A stretch of 64,000 bases of DNA. Origin: Strobilurus pachycystidiatus (Eukaryota; Basidiomycota; Agaricomycetes; Agaricales; Physalacriaceae). The notes beneath the pieces are model-generated. The model was not told the DNA's origin. It did not search any database and saw only the letters and a list, made by a program, of their open reading frames with translations. Below are positions 23,707-35,242 of the stretch, in pieces. The first letter of the stretch is position 1. Each line of letters begins with the position of its first letter. The stretch spans positions 2,356,001 to 2,420,000 of the forward strand of contig JAHLMK010000007.1 of the NCBI GenBank assembly GCA_019915135.1, read 5' to 3'. A program made the translations under genes and the position numbers.

Positions 23707-25386
23707 ATGATGGCTCGCAAGGCCAGCACTCTCGACCTTGACGGTCTTATTATGGCTGCGCCTCTCTCGCGGGACGGCTTTTCCTTCAACGGACGACAAT
23801 TGACCGTCATCGTCGAGAACCACAGCCACGAGCGCTGCGATAGCGCCACTCTCCATGCTCTCCTGACACACGTTGACCCACCTCCCCTCCTCACCAAAGC
23901 CGGGAAACTGGCCAAACGCCAACCTGAGCCCTACGTGGACCGCCCTGGTCACTTCTACTGCGCGCAGCTTCTCCACTATGGTCTGAAAGCCTTGAAGACC
24001 AAGGACGCGGCAAAGAAAAGGCTGCTCGAGTCATACGATAACCTTCGTAACCTTGCTGTGCCCACAGCTATCGTTCAGCTGGAGCAGAAACTGCGCGCCG
24101 AGTTCAAGAAGATCAACGACGCCGCCGTGGCACAATATCAGGCTGAAAGAGGTGGGGGAAATGACGGCCCGCCAACGGCGAAGAAGGCGAAGAAGGAGGA
24201 CAGCGCGAAGCCCAAACAACCGGCGCAGTCTATCCCCGCCGCGATTATCATGCCAGCGATAGCGCCTCCGCCTCCGCCTCCGAGCCGCCCGAAACAAACG
24301 GCGCGCAAGTCGCCACCGCCCTTCTCGGCAGATTCTGCCCTGGATGTGGCAGGGGCCACAAAGCCTCGAACCAAGCAGACTGCGAAGAAGACTGTCCCAT
24401 TCGCGATGCCGGCTGTGAAGGTGGACCCTGATCAGGATCTGGACATTAAACCTCGAACTAAACAGACTGCGAAGAAGAGTGGCACCCCGGTGGTCCCGTC
24501 TTTCATACCTGACGCTCAGCCGCAGGTCAAGAGAGTCAAGCAGACTGCGCGAAAGTCCTCCGGTCCGGCGGCGAGGCTGAAGTTGGCAAAGGAGGTCAGC
24601 GCTCTGCCAGATGAGCAACGAATCAAGTTTCTTCAGGAGATGATACAAGAACTGGATGGAGAGGACTTTGTCAAAGAGAAGCTCGCGGCGCTCAGTGCAG
24701 GATTAGGCACGGTGAAGGCTTCGGGCTCGAAGGTAGAGTGGCCTCTTCCCAGCATATTTGAATGGTGGACTTGATATCCTACATAGAAGAAGATTGACTA
24801 CGAAGGTCAATACGATGTCCAATCTCCAGCCATTCTTGAAGGATGGGACTGCTACGGAGACAAATTTGAACTCAAACTCGCCATGTCCCAGAAGACGAGC
24901 CATCTCTGGGGATCCTTCGAATATGGTATCATATCCGGCGTCCTTCGGTCCAAGGGCAGCGTGCCCCATATCTCTGATCGATACATCCCCTCTGGGAGTT
25001 CCGTCGCGTTTACCTGGCGGGGTCGAGAGTCAGGGGAGAACGTTATAACCAGTGGGGACAGCAACACCGGCACTATAGACTTCCTCGCGAACGGCGACCT
25101 GAAAGGCGTCATCAACTCGAATTTTGGCAGCTTCAGATTTACGGGCAAGAAGGTGCCGTGCCAAAACGTCGTTTGGTTCAAGTCTATTCGGTCGTGGAAG
25201 GACGAGTGGAGGTACACGAATGAGGATAGCTACGAGTGTGAGCGCAAGTCTAGATGGGGCGGGTGGGGCGGCAATCCACGACCGGACAATCCGGAGGACT
25301 CGGACAGCTCTGTGGGCGGCGGAGTGGATTCAGACTCGGGCGTTGAGATGGTTGTTGACGAAGGGCGTTACAGCTTTATGTGTTGA
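23707..25386 (+). CDS. Histone H3-tail-mimic protein with C-terminal fungal beta-rich domain (uncharacterised)
   Basis: Two exons: 23707-24732 and 24787-25386. The 54-nt intron has AAG|GTAGAG and CATAG ends, phase 0, and contains an in-frame TGA; skipping it joins GSK to KKIDYEGQYDV. Product about 541 residues. Residues 1-140: a mainly helical domain (LIMAAPLSRDGFSFNGRQLT ... YDNLRNLAVPTAIVQLEQKL) that I do not recognise. Residues 150-290: a basic, disordered stretch holding four H3-like motifs, RPKQTARKS (194-202), PRTKQTAKKT (220-229), PRTKQTAKKS (249-258) and RVKQTARKS (276-284). Canonical H3 residues 2-10 read RTKQTARKS. Residues 290-340: a short helical piece. From 345: a domain with GWDCYG, LWGSFEYGIISG and FTWRGRESGE that resembles a module common in fungal unknowns. 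It ends in an acidic tail. Nuclear action is likely from the basic KKAKKED patch. Confidence 0.85.
24283..24564 (+). repeat. Four H3-tail-like repeats within the coding region
   Basis: Repeat cores begin at 24286, 24364, 24451 and 24532 and encode [P/V]-x-K-Q-T-A-[R/K]-K-[S/T]. The Thr of KQTA falls at residues 198, 225, 254 and 280, a spacing of 27, 29 and 26. Copies 2-4 share the DNA core CAGACTGCG; copy 1 uses different codons for the same residues, which suggests selection on the peptide. Copies 1 and 4 keep Arg at the H3 R8 position; copies 2 and 3 have Lys. Confidence 0.9.
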
Positions 25387-26301
25387 AGGGAGGAGGTCTC
25401 GGTTTGTCTAGATGCATGCAATCTGCATAGCGCCGTGTCTTCGACTTAGTGGTATTGTCGTATGATAGAATTCTGACCTTGGTTCAAACCTCAAGCTTCA
25501 AATTTAGTGTAGGCCTTCCGACTTGACGAACACAACTTACAGTCACGCAGTGTCGGAGGTTCATCAGATATAGTGGCCTGATAGTGCATCAGAGCGGCCT
25601 TACTGTACAGGCTGCAGCTTACTGCATGTGCTAAATTAAATCGGAGCCCAGATAAAGACGGAACTTCAGGCACTGTTGCCCTGTTCACATGGATTGTGTA
25701 ACCTTGCGACCAGCTAGCCGCTTGCGACGTCCGAGTCCCATCACCCCCCGATCGTGGGACCTATCATGAACGTCGAAGTGCTACTTATTCTCTGTCTCAC
25801 TGCTACAGCATCGCTAGTCTGCATATCAGAGACCGATATCTTGCTCTCATAGGCCAGTAAGTATGCCCGCTCTTACATGTCGTATGTGCTGATATGTCGC
25901 GATGATCTTATGTACACAAAATTAATTTTCTGTCCGGTAGTTGTTCGCCTGGCGACCAGGACCACCCGGGCCGTCCCATTTCTGACGTGAACCAATCAGA
26001 CCTCCTTTCCTCGAGCAGAATCTCCTGAATTCTGGAAATCGTTGCCAGGTCGCCATGTGCCCAATCCCTGCATCAGGTCCAGGTCGAGGGAAGTATAAAG
26101 GCCAGTCCTTCCCGTATAGGACTCCCCACCACGCTTCTTTCAGTTTTGGCTCTTTCTCTTGTGTCGTTGACGGCGGTTCATTACCTTCTTTTTTCCTTCC
26201 CGACCAGGTGTCTTATCGTTCTCTACATTCCTTTCGCCATCCAGCACTCGCTCTTTTAGAACCCTTCTGAGAAGCGTATTCGATTTTGGATCTTCTTCGA
26301 T
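25387..26301. other. Intergenic, promoter region of the secreted repeat protein
   Basis: No supported gene in 915 bases. It contains the TATA element listed separately and a CT-rich leader (about 26140-26260) before the start codon. The leader is partly matched in the inverted pseudogene copy near 39660-39845. Confidence 0.5.
26094..26099 (+). promoter_or_regulatory. TATA box of the secreted repeat protein gene
   Basis: TATAAA in the context AAGTATAAAGG, about 205 bases upstream of the ATG at 26302, consistent with a strongly expressed gene that has a long CT-rich 5' leader. Confidence 0.55.
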
Positions 26302-29023
26302 ATGGTTACCAAAACTTCCATTGGTTTTGTGGCGCTATCACTGCTTGCTTCATCGCAGCAGGTTTTGGGTCGGATGAAGTGGCTTGAGAGGGAGAACCGT
26401 GCCATCGTGCTTCATCCTCGTCGGTTTGGCCAGGAGCACCCTGCCGTCATCGACAAGCTCTCGGCCGCCTGTGCTGGCCAGGTATGCGGTGTTTTGGCGG
26501 GTCAGGCCATAACGCCTCTGCTCGCAGCCCAAGGTGAGTTTTGTCACCTAATCCTTTGACTCTTGGACGAAATGTCAAGTCTACAATGTTTTATCCTTTC
26601 AAATACTTCTTGCTCGGGAGCTTCTCCATGAACTCAGTGACATTTTCTGACCTTGTCTACAGGAGAATGCACACAACAAGACATGGTACGAAACTACTGT
26701 TTTCTACGTGTCAAACCTTTTGACTAACATAATTACATAGGCGGATGCTATCATAGGCATGCCTTCACGTTCAATTGCAGGCTGTCCGCTAAACCATTTC
26801 TCTCTCTAGATGCTGCTGCTCAGTTTGACGCGACCACTCAGGCCAACATGATTGCTCTGGCGATTGAGTATCGCCAAGTAGAGAAGAACACGCCGCCAGC
26901 AAGTCCACGAATTGCTTTGTTCAGATATTTGAAACTAAGGAAACATACAGGACTTCACGACCAACCCTCCCGCCAGCCGGAACTCTGTTTTCTGTCAGAA
27001 GGCCCCAAAAAACTCTCAACTCAATGGTCTGGTTCAAGCGCAGGATCCCGCCAACGACCCCAACCTCTTCTTCGACCCCGCTTCGAAGGCAACCGTCAAA
27101 CTTGGTTCGCAAGCCAACACCTTCCCTTTTGGCTCTGATGGGTAAGAGAGTCGTTATCGATTTTGTGAATCCTTCATTACCTAGTGTCTTTATAGCGCCG
27201 CTGTCGTGGCCTCGTCAACTGCTTCCTCTGAGGCAGCGTCCGCTACGGCGACTGCCAGTGCTGTTGTTGATGCTGACGAGCCGTGCACGGTATGATATAT
27301 TCGTTGTGGCGCAAATTCTGACTGATCCATCTTATCAGAACACTGTGACTGTTACAGAAGCCCCGACTGCCACTGTATCTGCGGTCGTTGACGCCGTTGA
27401 GCCGTGTACCGTATGTCGCCTTTTTCTCGTAGTTCTCTCCAGCTGACCTTGTTTCACCCAGACTGTTGTCACTGTTACAGTGACCGGTGCCGCCGAAGCT
27501 GTCTCTACAGCGAGCAATGCAGTCACAGTCTCTGTCGGTGCTACCGCCTCTTCCACCGCGTCAGCTGCGACCAGCACTGCTACTAGCATTGGCGACTTTG
27601 GCTCCTGCACCGTTCCTCAAATTGAATTCGGCGCTGGCTTTGACGGGCGGAGGGAAACCTCTTTCGAACCGGTTGATCAGAGTGAGCAGCGTCTGTATGA
27701 GAGAAGCATAGAATACTCACGAATCCCAGCCTCTTACGGTCATGGTTCCGCTCAAGCTATAGGCATCATCGCACAGTTCATCTGCGACACGCTCACCAAC
27801 AGCTGTGGAGCTGACGCGACTGCCAAGGCAACATGCGCCACGGCCCAAGCTGCTGTGAACAACTCTCCGGCCAAGACTGGAGGTCAGGCTGACGACTTCA
27901 ATGCCGTCTTCGGAATCACTACCGTGAGCTTAGATATGTTCTCAAGACAAGCTCCCACTCACGGTTTCCCAGCGCTTCGCCGACGTGACCGCTATAGATG
28001 ACCAAGGAAGGGCAGTCGCAGGAACCGGTAGTAGCGCCGCCTCTTCTGTTGTTACATCTGCCGCCAGTGCCACCACAACCGCCGTCGCTGACACGGTCAG
28101 CGTCTCCACCGCTGCGAGTGCTACCACGACTACGGCTGCAGCGTCTTCCGGCTCCGGAAACATCGGAGACTTTGGCTCATGCACTGTTCCCCAAATCGAG
28201 TTCGGAGCCGGCTTTGACGGGCGGAGGGAAACCTCTTTCGAACCGGTCGACCAGAGTGAGCATCGTGTGCCCCAGAGATTAACACAATACTCACAAATCC
28301 CAGCCTCTTTCGGTCATGGTTCTGCTCAAGCTATAGGCATCATCGCACAGTTCATCTGCGACACGCTCACCAACAGCTGTGGAGCTGACGCGACTGCTAA
28401 GGCAACCTGCGCCACAGCGCAAGCCGCTGTGAACAACTCACCTGCCAAGACCGGAGGCCAGGCCGATGACTTCAACGCGGTTTTCGGAATTACCACTGTA
28501 AGCTCCCAGCCTAAAGTTGTCTCTCAAAGGCTAAACACGACTCTCAGAACTTCGCTGCTGTGACTGCTATTGATGATCAAGGGAATGCCATTGCAGGCAC
28601 TGGCAGTGGTGCATCCTCTGGTGCTGCTGACACGACGTCTGCTGCTGCTGCTGCCACGACGTCCTCTGCTGCTGCTGCAACCTCCGCCGCCCCCGCTACA
28701 GCCTCCTCCACGGCGGCTACAGGTGGCAATCTCCAAACATTCACGGGATCGCTTGGTGGCGTGAATGCACCCACTGTGTTATCCCTTGGTGGTGGTCAGT
28801 TCCAGGTCACCGGTAACTCAGCTTTCAACAACCTACAGAACGCCCTTGTTCGCAGCTGGTATGGGCAGTTTCTTCTCAGGTGTATGCTTTGCTGACTTTG
28901 GTTTACAGCGATGTTCAACATAACCAGTGCGCCAATGCAGCGAACTCGTCTGGCAACAAGGGCGATCTTACGGTCGCTGCTTGCGGCGACCAGCAAACCC
29001 AATGTATTGCTGCTGCTCAGTGA
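26302..29023 (+). CDS. Secreted Ser/Thr/Ala-rich protein with a duplicated conserved module
   Basis: Begins MVTKTSIGFVALSLLASSQQVLG, a clear signal peptide. Many short exons follow. The N-terminal domain includes QEHPAVIDKLSAACAGQVC, AAQFDATTQANMIALAIEYRQ and LNGLVQAQDPANDPNLFFD. Then come Ser/Thr/Ala/Val-rich linkers and two near-identical modules: GDFGSCTVPQIEFGAGFDGR...SFEPVDQ, then, across an intron, ASYGHGSAQAIGIIAQF with CDTLTNSCGADATAKATCA and GQADDFNAVFGITT. The end is a compact domain (LQTFTGSLGGVNAPTVLSLG and DVQHNQCANAANSSG). Paired cysteines and low-complexity linkers suggest an extracellular or cell-wall protein. This family is common in basidiomycetes and sometimes mislabelled after other low-complexity proteins; its function is not known to me. 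The stop at 29021-29023 depends on a last intron near 28865-28908. Confidence 0.8.
27588..28032 (+). repeat. Internal duplication, copy A
   Basis: Encodes the first GDFGSCTVPQIEF module, including its internal introns. It is paired with the copy at 28162-28610. The translated modules differ at only a few residues (for example SYGHG versus SFGHG). Confidence 0.85.
28162..28610 (+). repeat. Internal duplication, copy B
   Basis: Second copy of the module at 27588-28032, in the same order and with introns at the same places. Long identical DNA runs include the HGSAQAIGIIAQF to NSCGADAT part. Identity is high in exons and lower in introns. Confidence 0.85.
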
Positions 29024-29838
29024 TTTGTTGGCCTGGCCCCACTTCCCCGTTACCCATGATACCCATATGATTCACGCAGTGCGCACAGTTTCCTTCTAAT
29101 GTTTGTATCGGTAGCTATCGTTGTTAGATTTTCCAAGTTGAATAAAACTGGTCTTTTATTTTTCTACTTAGTTCTCCGTCAGAAGCAAGATCATGTTCAA
29201 GTATCTCTGGCTCGCATTGCATGGAATTCTCGCTCGATCCGCTGAACAAATCATCACTTCATGTTGCCACTTCGGCTCACTGGCAAGGCATTCTGCTCGA
29301 CTAGGCGCGAATTCCGCCACCCCATATAACTTTGCTTATCAGCTCCCAAGAGGGGTCCCGTTTGGGACCTCCACTGAATTCATTCGAGCGCGCCGGTAGA
29401 CGGATCGTCCGATCGTGGCGTTGAAAACCCATAGAGCTGGGAACAAATTTTCATGACGAGAACAAGTCGTCTGCGCTATCGGAAAAAGTCGGAATGCAGG
29501 GTAATTCACGGAGCCGCATAGTGAAAGAGTCAGCGCGACGTATGAGTTGGAGAGGTTCCAGTAAGGGGAAGAAGTGCCGAAGGGCGACGCGTCCTATTTG
29601 ATTCGATGACTATCAAAGCCGTACACGCAGCAGGAACTCTTCGTATAGAATTTCAACAGATCGTATAGCAGATGAGCTAGGAGTGTTATATGAGTGGATG
29701 GATATATAGATATAAGGAGAGTGTGCAGGACCATGTAAGATACCAGTTACTACAGTTGATAAAAATACAGAAAGCAAATGAATATATAATCTGTCCCCTC
29801 CCGCTAGTGTCGGCCGCCCGAGAAAAAGAGGACCGCAA
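29024..29838. other. Convergent intergenic region
   Basis: 3' flanks of the secreted protein and OMA1 genes. It holds a TATA-like CCATATAACT near 29321 and a small perfect inverted repeat GGTCCC-GTTT-GGGACC at 29354-29369, but no convincing gene; the frame at 29193-29399 has no recognisable features. Confidence 0.4.
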
Positions 29839-31688
29839 CTAAGCGGCGGCAAGCACGATGCTGCTCTCCTGGATACCTTTCTGCTGCTTTGCCAGTGCAG
29901 CACGGCGCTCCGTCTCCCATCGCACAAGCTCTGACTTGAGGCGATCCACGCGCACTTCATTCATGGGATGACCGGAGCCCATTATGCGGCGCGCCAACGA
30001 ATCAGCTTTTGTTTGCGCGCCATCTATGGAGTCCGCATGTGAACATTCTGTCGGTGAACTCGCCCGCTCTTCCCAGAAGTCCACAGCTTCTCGCGCGTCA
30101 TATCCGGCATGAGCCAAGAGCCTGGATAGAGAAACAGACGTCAGCCTTTGGAAACGTCGCGTGCACTGACGAGAGGACTGCATACCTTGCCGACACTACG
30201 TCCGCTTCGATCTCTTGTCTGACACTAGTGCAGTAGTCGCCGACCTTTACCAGCTCTCCGGAGCCGACTCTGCCCAGCTGCGCAAGAGCATCGTTGACAA
30301 AGGGACCGAATAACATAGTGACTGGGAACAACAAGACCCGCATCACATCAGCCAATATGGATAGCGTTCCAGGTATGATGACAGTCCCTGAAGAGAGTGT
30401 CTCAAGATGATGGGTAAGGATTAAATGGGAGAGTTCGTGGGCCAGTAAAATGGCCAGTTCGGTTTTCTGCTTTTCGGAAGGGACAGGATGTCGTGAGGGG
30501 GGAGCAGAGGTGACAAGATCGCCTAGAAGATATGACCACCAAGAGTTGCTCTTTTCGACAGTCGAAAGGCCTTCGCACGGTGATCGGGAGAGAATTTCGT
30601 CGATAAAACCAGAATACACGACGATGCCTCCACCGCCATCGGGTCCAAAGCCGTAAGAAAAGGCATTGGAAGAGTCTGGTTTGTCGACAACGAGGAGAGA
30701 GTAAGGTGGGCCAGGAACGGCACGAGGAACAACAGGGACAGTCCTTTCGCACATTGCCTCGCACATCCTTCGAAGGTATTCAGAAGCCCTGGGTCGAGGC
30801 CGTAAGGGATATTCTGCTGGTGGGGGTAGAGGGCGGTCATGGGGGCCATGGTCAGTCCAATCCGGAACAAGTGCTTGCTCCTGGATGAGGATGGGGAGCG
30901 ACGACTCGAGTTTGCGGAGGGTGTTGCGGACCCATTCGTACCTCCAGTCGCTGGGAGGTATGTAGCGCACAGGACCGTCTTGAGCGAGAATTTCTCCCAC
31001 AGCATTGTACCAGCCTGGCCCCGCGAGCTGTGCCGCGATGTCATCCTCTTCTTCAGGAGAGAGGATGATCAGCCGCCATCTAGCAGACAATCGACACTCG
31101 TCAGCGCACGATGCTAATCAATTAGGATGATGTAGTCGCCTACCTGCCAGTAAGCGGCGTGCGCTCCATGCTAGCAATGATGGTGGCCCAGAAGAGTGTC
31201 GCGGGAATGAGGAGGAGGAAGTGGAAGAGAATGGTGCGGTTTCGTATGCGTTTCAGAATGATGTTCTTCTTTTCTTCAGAGGCTCCCTGGCCATTCAGGT
31301 CGACATGCTTGAGCATTCGGCGTCCCTTGTGGTTTTTGAGAAGAATGACGGGCACAAATGTGAGCACGATACGCCCTGCCATACGAGCTATCTCGAGCGC
31401 CGTCGAGGCCTGCGACATATGAGTTCATCAGTCTCAAAAGCCATAATTGGGCAAGCCTACCTTGAAGACGGTCGCCAGAAAATAGAACGGCAAGCCTTCA
31501 TTTCTCCTGCTCGCATGAAAGCCGTGAACGCCGGCTATCGCCAATGGTGGTATGGAGGGCCGATGCGACTGCGCATGTAGCAGGGAGGGAGACAGCCTCC
31601 TCGACACCGGGGACAGAGACGAGAGCGGGCGCGACAGACGGGATATTGGGAGGAGGTTCGGTCGTCTATGAGGAAAAAGGCGCAACAT
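29839..31688 (-). CDS. OMA1: OMA1-type mitochondrial metalloendopeptidase (M48)
   Basis: Inner-membrane zinc protease that processes OPA1/Mgm1-type and misfolded proteins under stress. Exon 1 (31688-31434 region) encodes an Arg/Ser-rich presequence with HGFHASRR. Exon 2 gives two hydrophobic stretches (AGRIVLTFVPVILL and TILFHFLLLIPATLFWATII). The catalytic part has SNAFSYGFGPDGGGGIVVYSG, the zinc motif HELSH (AILLAHELSHLILTHHLE) and, across an intron near 30125-30190, the third-ligand segment EIEADVVSARLLAHAGYD. These are the three features expected for M48C. The tail ends at 29839 in a helical charged region. Length and order match fungal Oma1. The frame at the exon 2/3 junction (31085-31140) was not resolved base by base. 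Confidence 0.9.
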
Positions 31689-33313
31689 CGTTCATCGTAG
31701 GAGGATGGTAACTCCGGTTTTGTGACAGTGCATTGAGGTGCATTGCCAATCGTCTAAATTATGCACGTGATAGCATCGTCTCAGATGAGACTGAGACTTA
31801 GACTCAAACAGACAGTGAGAGGTGAGCGCGAAGGCGCACACGGGTACGGATTATCACTGACAATGCCCTCTCTGCATGAGGCCACGAAACATTCACAGCT
31901 TCAATCGCAAACACATGGGTGATCACCAATTCAACTCTGACTCACGACACTCAAGATATTCAGATATACATATCCTCGTCCGTGGCCGCTTTGGGTCCCT
32001 AGAACGCCCAGACTCCAAGCTGCGTTCATCTACGACACCATCAGCTTGGTATCAACAACGCCATGCTAGTAATCTCGGGTGCCTCTCAGGCTTTCCCTTT
32101 GACATTGACAAGTACTCTCAGAATGTTACGCGCAGCGACTTCTTCTGATGATTAGACCGTATGACCAGCCCTATGACCAGCCTGAATGGTACTTAACGCG
32201 TTTGCGCAACCACCGACGACAAAAATATGAGGGTATGGCATATTCGTTCAATCGTTGATTCCTCGTATAGTGCTGTTCTCCGTGGCATCCTCGAGACTTC
32301 CGACGTACTCTGGCTTTTGAGCTCGTCTTGGCAGCTGCAAAGCATCCAGGCTGTTTCCGGGTCCACGCAGCATCTACGTATGTGGCAATTGACTACTAGT
32401 GCAAAGCATCTTAGACTAATGACGGTCAACTTATTGTCGGGGACAGCCACAGAACTATACTGCCCCAAACACTCAACTTAGCAGCAACTGCGACCTCTAA
32501 AGGTTCATAAAACGTACTCACATTGTGTCATTCTCATGGAAAGCCTGCGCCACAGTAATGCATTTTGTGGTCAAGATCAGGCGTGGGTGTTTGGTCCTGG
32601 GGGAAACTATAATATGCTGCTTAATTATAGGGATGAGTTTTGAAAGATTTGTGACTGCCGTTGGGAGGCATGTAAGTACACGCTTTATGTCCTTGACCCC
32701 AGACTGACAGTGAAAGTATAGCAGGGCGGCCAGGGGCGGAAGCATGTAATAATAGTCGGGTGATCGGCGGTCTTTATCTGATAAGCGATAGCCTGCCGTT
32801 TTTCCTTCCGGTGCCTGGGCGCTTAATGTCTCGACTCTCACATGGCGCGGAGCAGGCGTGGAGTGGCGGCAGAATCAATCGCAACGATTTCCATCGATCT
32901 CAAGATTGAACGCTCTTCGCATTCGCGCCACCAATGATAAGTACAGAGATGGCATCATATGGGCTCATTGCTGGAGAAATCCATCAAGAGCACAACCCGA
33001 ACACAAGTACCAAGACGTCTTACTCGCACTCCGATTTTAGCAGCTGAAGCGCGCACGGACATATTAAAGATTGCATTACGTACGTATTTGAGCCTCAAAG
33101 AGCCTGGCGTCTGCATCAATGGCATCCGACTCTATAGTTTACTGATCTACTGGTCCAACTTGCGGCCAACGTCGTCCGGCTTCTGTCGAGCTCTACATCT
33201 TACCTCCACATCTAATCTCGTGACCGTAGTGCGGACAACAATTCAAGCAGGCATCATATATACGTTGAGCACTGTCCGCCACCCGCTGATTGCCAACTGA
33301 TCATTAGAGTCGG
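31689..33313. other. Long intergenic stretch (1.6 kb)
   Basis: 5' flank of OMA1 and 3' flank of the AIF-like gene. It holds a short direct repeat TATGACCAGCC (twice, near 32159-32184). Open frames at 32193-32481 and 32518-32841 lack any recognisable domain, so no gene is called. Confidence 0.4.
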
Positions 33314-34982
33314 TCACTCATACAGAGCGTCCTCGTCATCTGTCGCCTTCATCCCAAAGTACGGCCACATCGAAGCTGCACACAGATCATCCACGCCATC
33401 GTTCTTAACGAAAATAGCACCATCGGATTGAACAACGGACTTTGTCTGCAAAATCATCAACCTTGCTGTATTCGAGCGATTCGTGAAACCAGTTACCATC
33501 CCCAGAGAGACCTTGATAGCAGGTGGCCCAGGTTCGTAATCTTCGAGTGCCTCTCCCTCCTCACGAATCAGTCGCAGGACATTTCGCGAAGCAACCTCAG
33601 CCTGCCAGTAGGCAGTGTGGCCAGCTTTGATCGCGTCAAACGCGTCTGCGGCATCCCCCACGACGAAAATATTGGGATACGGTGTCGCCCTCTCAGCAAT
33701 GGAAGTGCTTGACAAGATCGCTGTAACGTCTTCTACAGTCGAGGTGTTGGCGATATTCCTGCGCTCCACAGCAAGCTGCATGGTCCTCAAGACGCGAGCA
33801 AGGTTGTCGTCCGTGTTCACCGTAGCCGGATCCATTTCTCTGAGCAGAGACGTCTGCGGCATCTGACCCGTGCAGAGCATCTATGCGACAATTACTTCAA
33901 AGAAGGAATGCACAAAACGACGACACACAATGAGATCAGCTGCAATTTCACGCCCGGTCAGAGTCTTCGCGACCCGCTGTCCCTTCTCGTTTCTTTTAGG
34001 CTCCCTCGTGGATTCGATATCAAGACGCTCGCCGAGGACTGTATCAATCTCAGCAGACTCCATAGCCTTCAGTACTGTGTCCATCATTAGTACAGTGATG
34101 ACATTGCCTCAATGAAAGCCTAACTTTCGAAATGCATCTCTTCGTCAAATTTGGGAAGCAGCCTTCTGCGTGAATGAAGGAGGGTAACAGATTTCCCAGG
34201 ATGTACGGCCTTGACATCTGTCGCGAACTCTGCAAAAGGATGAGGAACACAAGCCGTAGAAGCCACAAAGGATCTCACGTATCCCGAGAGCTCCTCCACC
34301 GACAACGAGAATGCTTTGGGCTCCCTCGACCACCTTCTGATTTGCTTTCAACCAGTTGATGCCTTCCAATTTGGTGCCCTGATATGTTTCGGGGCCCCAG
34401 AGGTTGACCGGCTGTGGAAGTGTCGAGCCTAACGCATAGACAACATAGTCGTATTCTAGAGAGGTTGTAGTTATGCCGTGCTCGGGAAAGGCATTTGAGA
34501 GTGTGATGGCTTTTGGGTTGATCGCCTTGACGTGCGTATGAAGAACAATATGAGGATGTTCCTGCTCTGGAGGCAGCTGAAATATGTTTCTGAGAGGAAT
34601 GACTGGGAGGTATCAGCCCATAGACTCTAAGTGAATCACAAAGCTCACTAACAGGCTTTATGTTCATGGCTGGGCAGAACAGCAAAGCGGGGAAGGACGT
34701 ATGCGTCTAGGAGATTGAGGCCTCAAGAGGGGCGGGATTCACGATGATGCTTACGATTTGCGTGACTGAAGAGCAATTAGACAATGTGTTTGAACATACT
34801 TGGGAGCAGCAGATCCTACGTGTTTCGGTCAATGACGATGACGCGCCAGCCTTTTGGCACCCCATGGGCAAGCAGATTGGCGGCACGGGCACCTGTCCAG
34901 ATGAATCTCAGTGTGGGAACAGATATTCCTGTGACTCCGTACCTCCGTACGCGGCACCAAGGACGACAACCGTTTTTTGCAT
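33314..34982 (-). CDS. AIF/FSP1-like FAD-dependent oxidoreductase
   Basis: Pyridine-nucleotide-disulfide oxidoreductase of the AIFM2/FSP1 and NDH-2-like group, which oxidises NAD(P)H and passes electrons to quinone-type acceptors. MQKTVVVLGAAYG joins, across an intron, to GARAANLLAHGVPKGWRVIVIDRN, giving an FAD-binding GxGxxG-like start. The second dinucleotide site is ILVVGGGALGI, then DVKAVHPGKSVTLLHSR. The C-terminal FAD motif is PNIFVVGDAADAF, then KAGHTAYWQAEVASRN. It ends with FGMKATDDEDALYE, and no membrane helix is visible. About seven introns. Whether this is the quinone reductase FSP1 or another AIF relative is not decidable here; localisation cannot be read from the N-terminus, which lacks a presequence. 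Confidence 0.87.
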
Positions 34983-35242
34983 AGTCGCGACTGTTGTGAG
35001 AGATGAAGGGATGGAGGGAGATGCGGAGGAAGGCACATCCGCTTTATCAGATAAAAATTCATATCAGCCGACTTCCATTTTCGGACACGTTCCTGGGCGC
35101 TTCGGGAATCGGAGCCATCGGTTCGCCCCACGCGTGATTGGCAGTACCCTCAACAACTTGAACAAGGCTCACCGAGCGACGATTGGCGCTACCATCGGAC
35201 GAATTGAAGCAAAGCATAAACTCCTTGCAGTCATATTAGATC

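Noticed and set aside
24775..24882. Treating 24883-25386 as a separate gene starting MSQKTSHLW
   Set aside because: The frame is open upstream to an acceptor at 24786 and joins in phase to the H3-mimic exon; the domain would lack its first strands if it began at 24883.
29193..29399. 68-codon frame after the secreted protein gene
   Set aside because: Too short and lacks any motif; a nearby TATA-like string alone is weak evidence.
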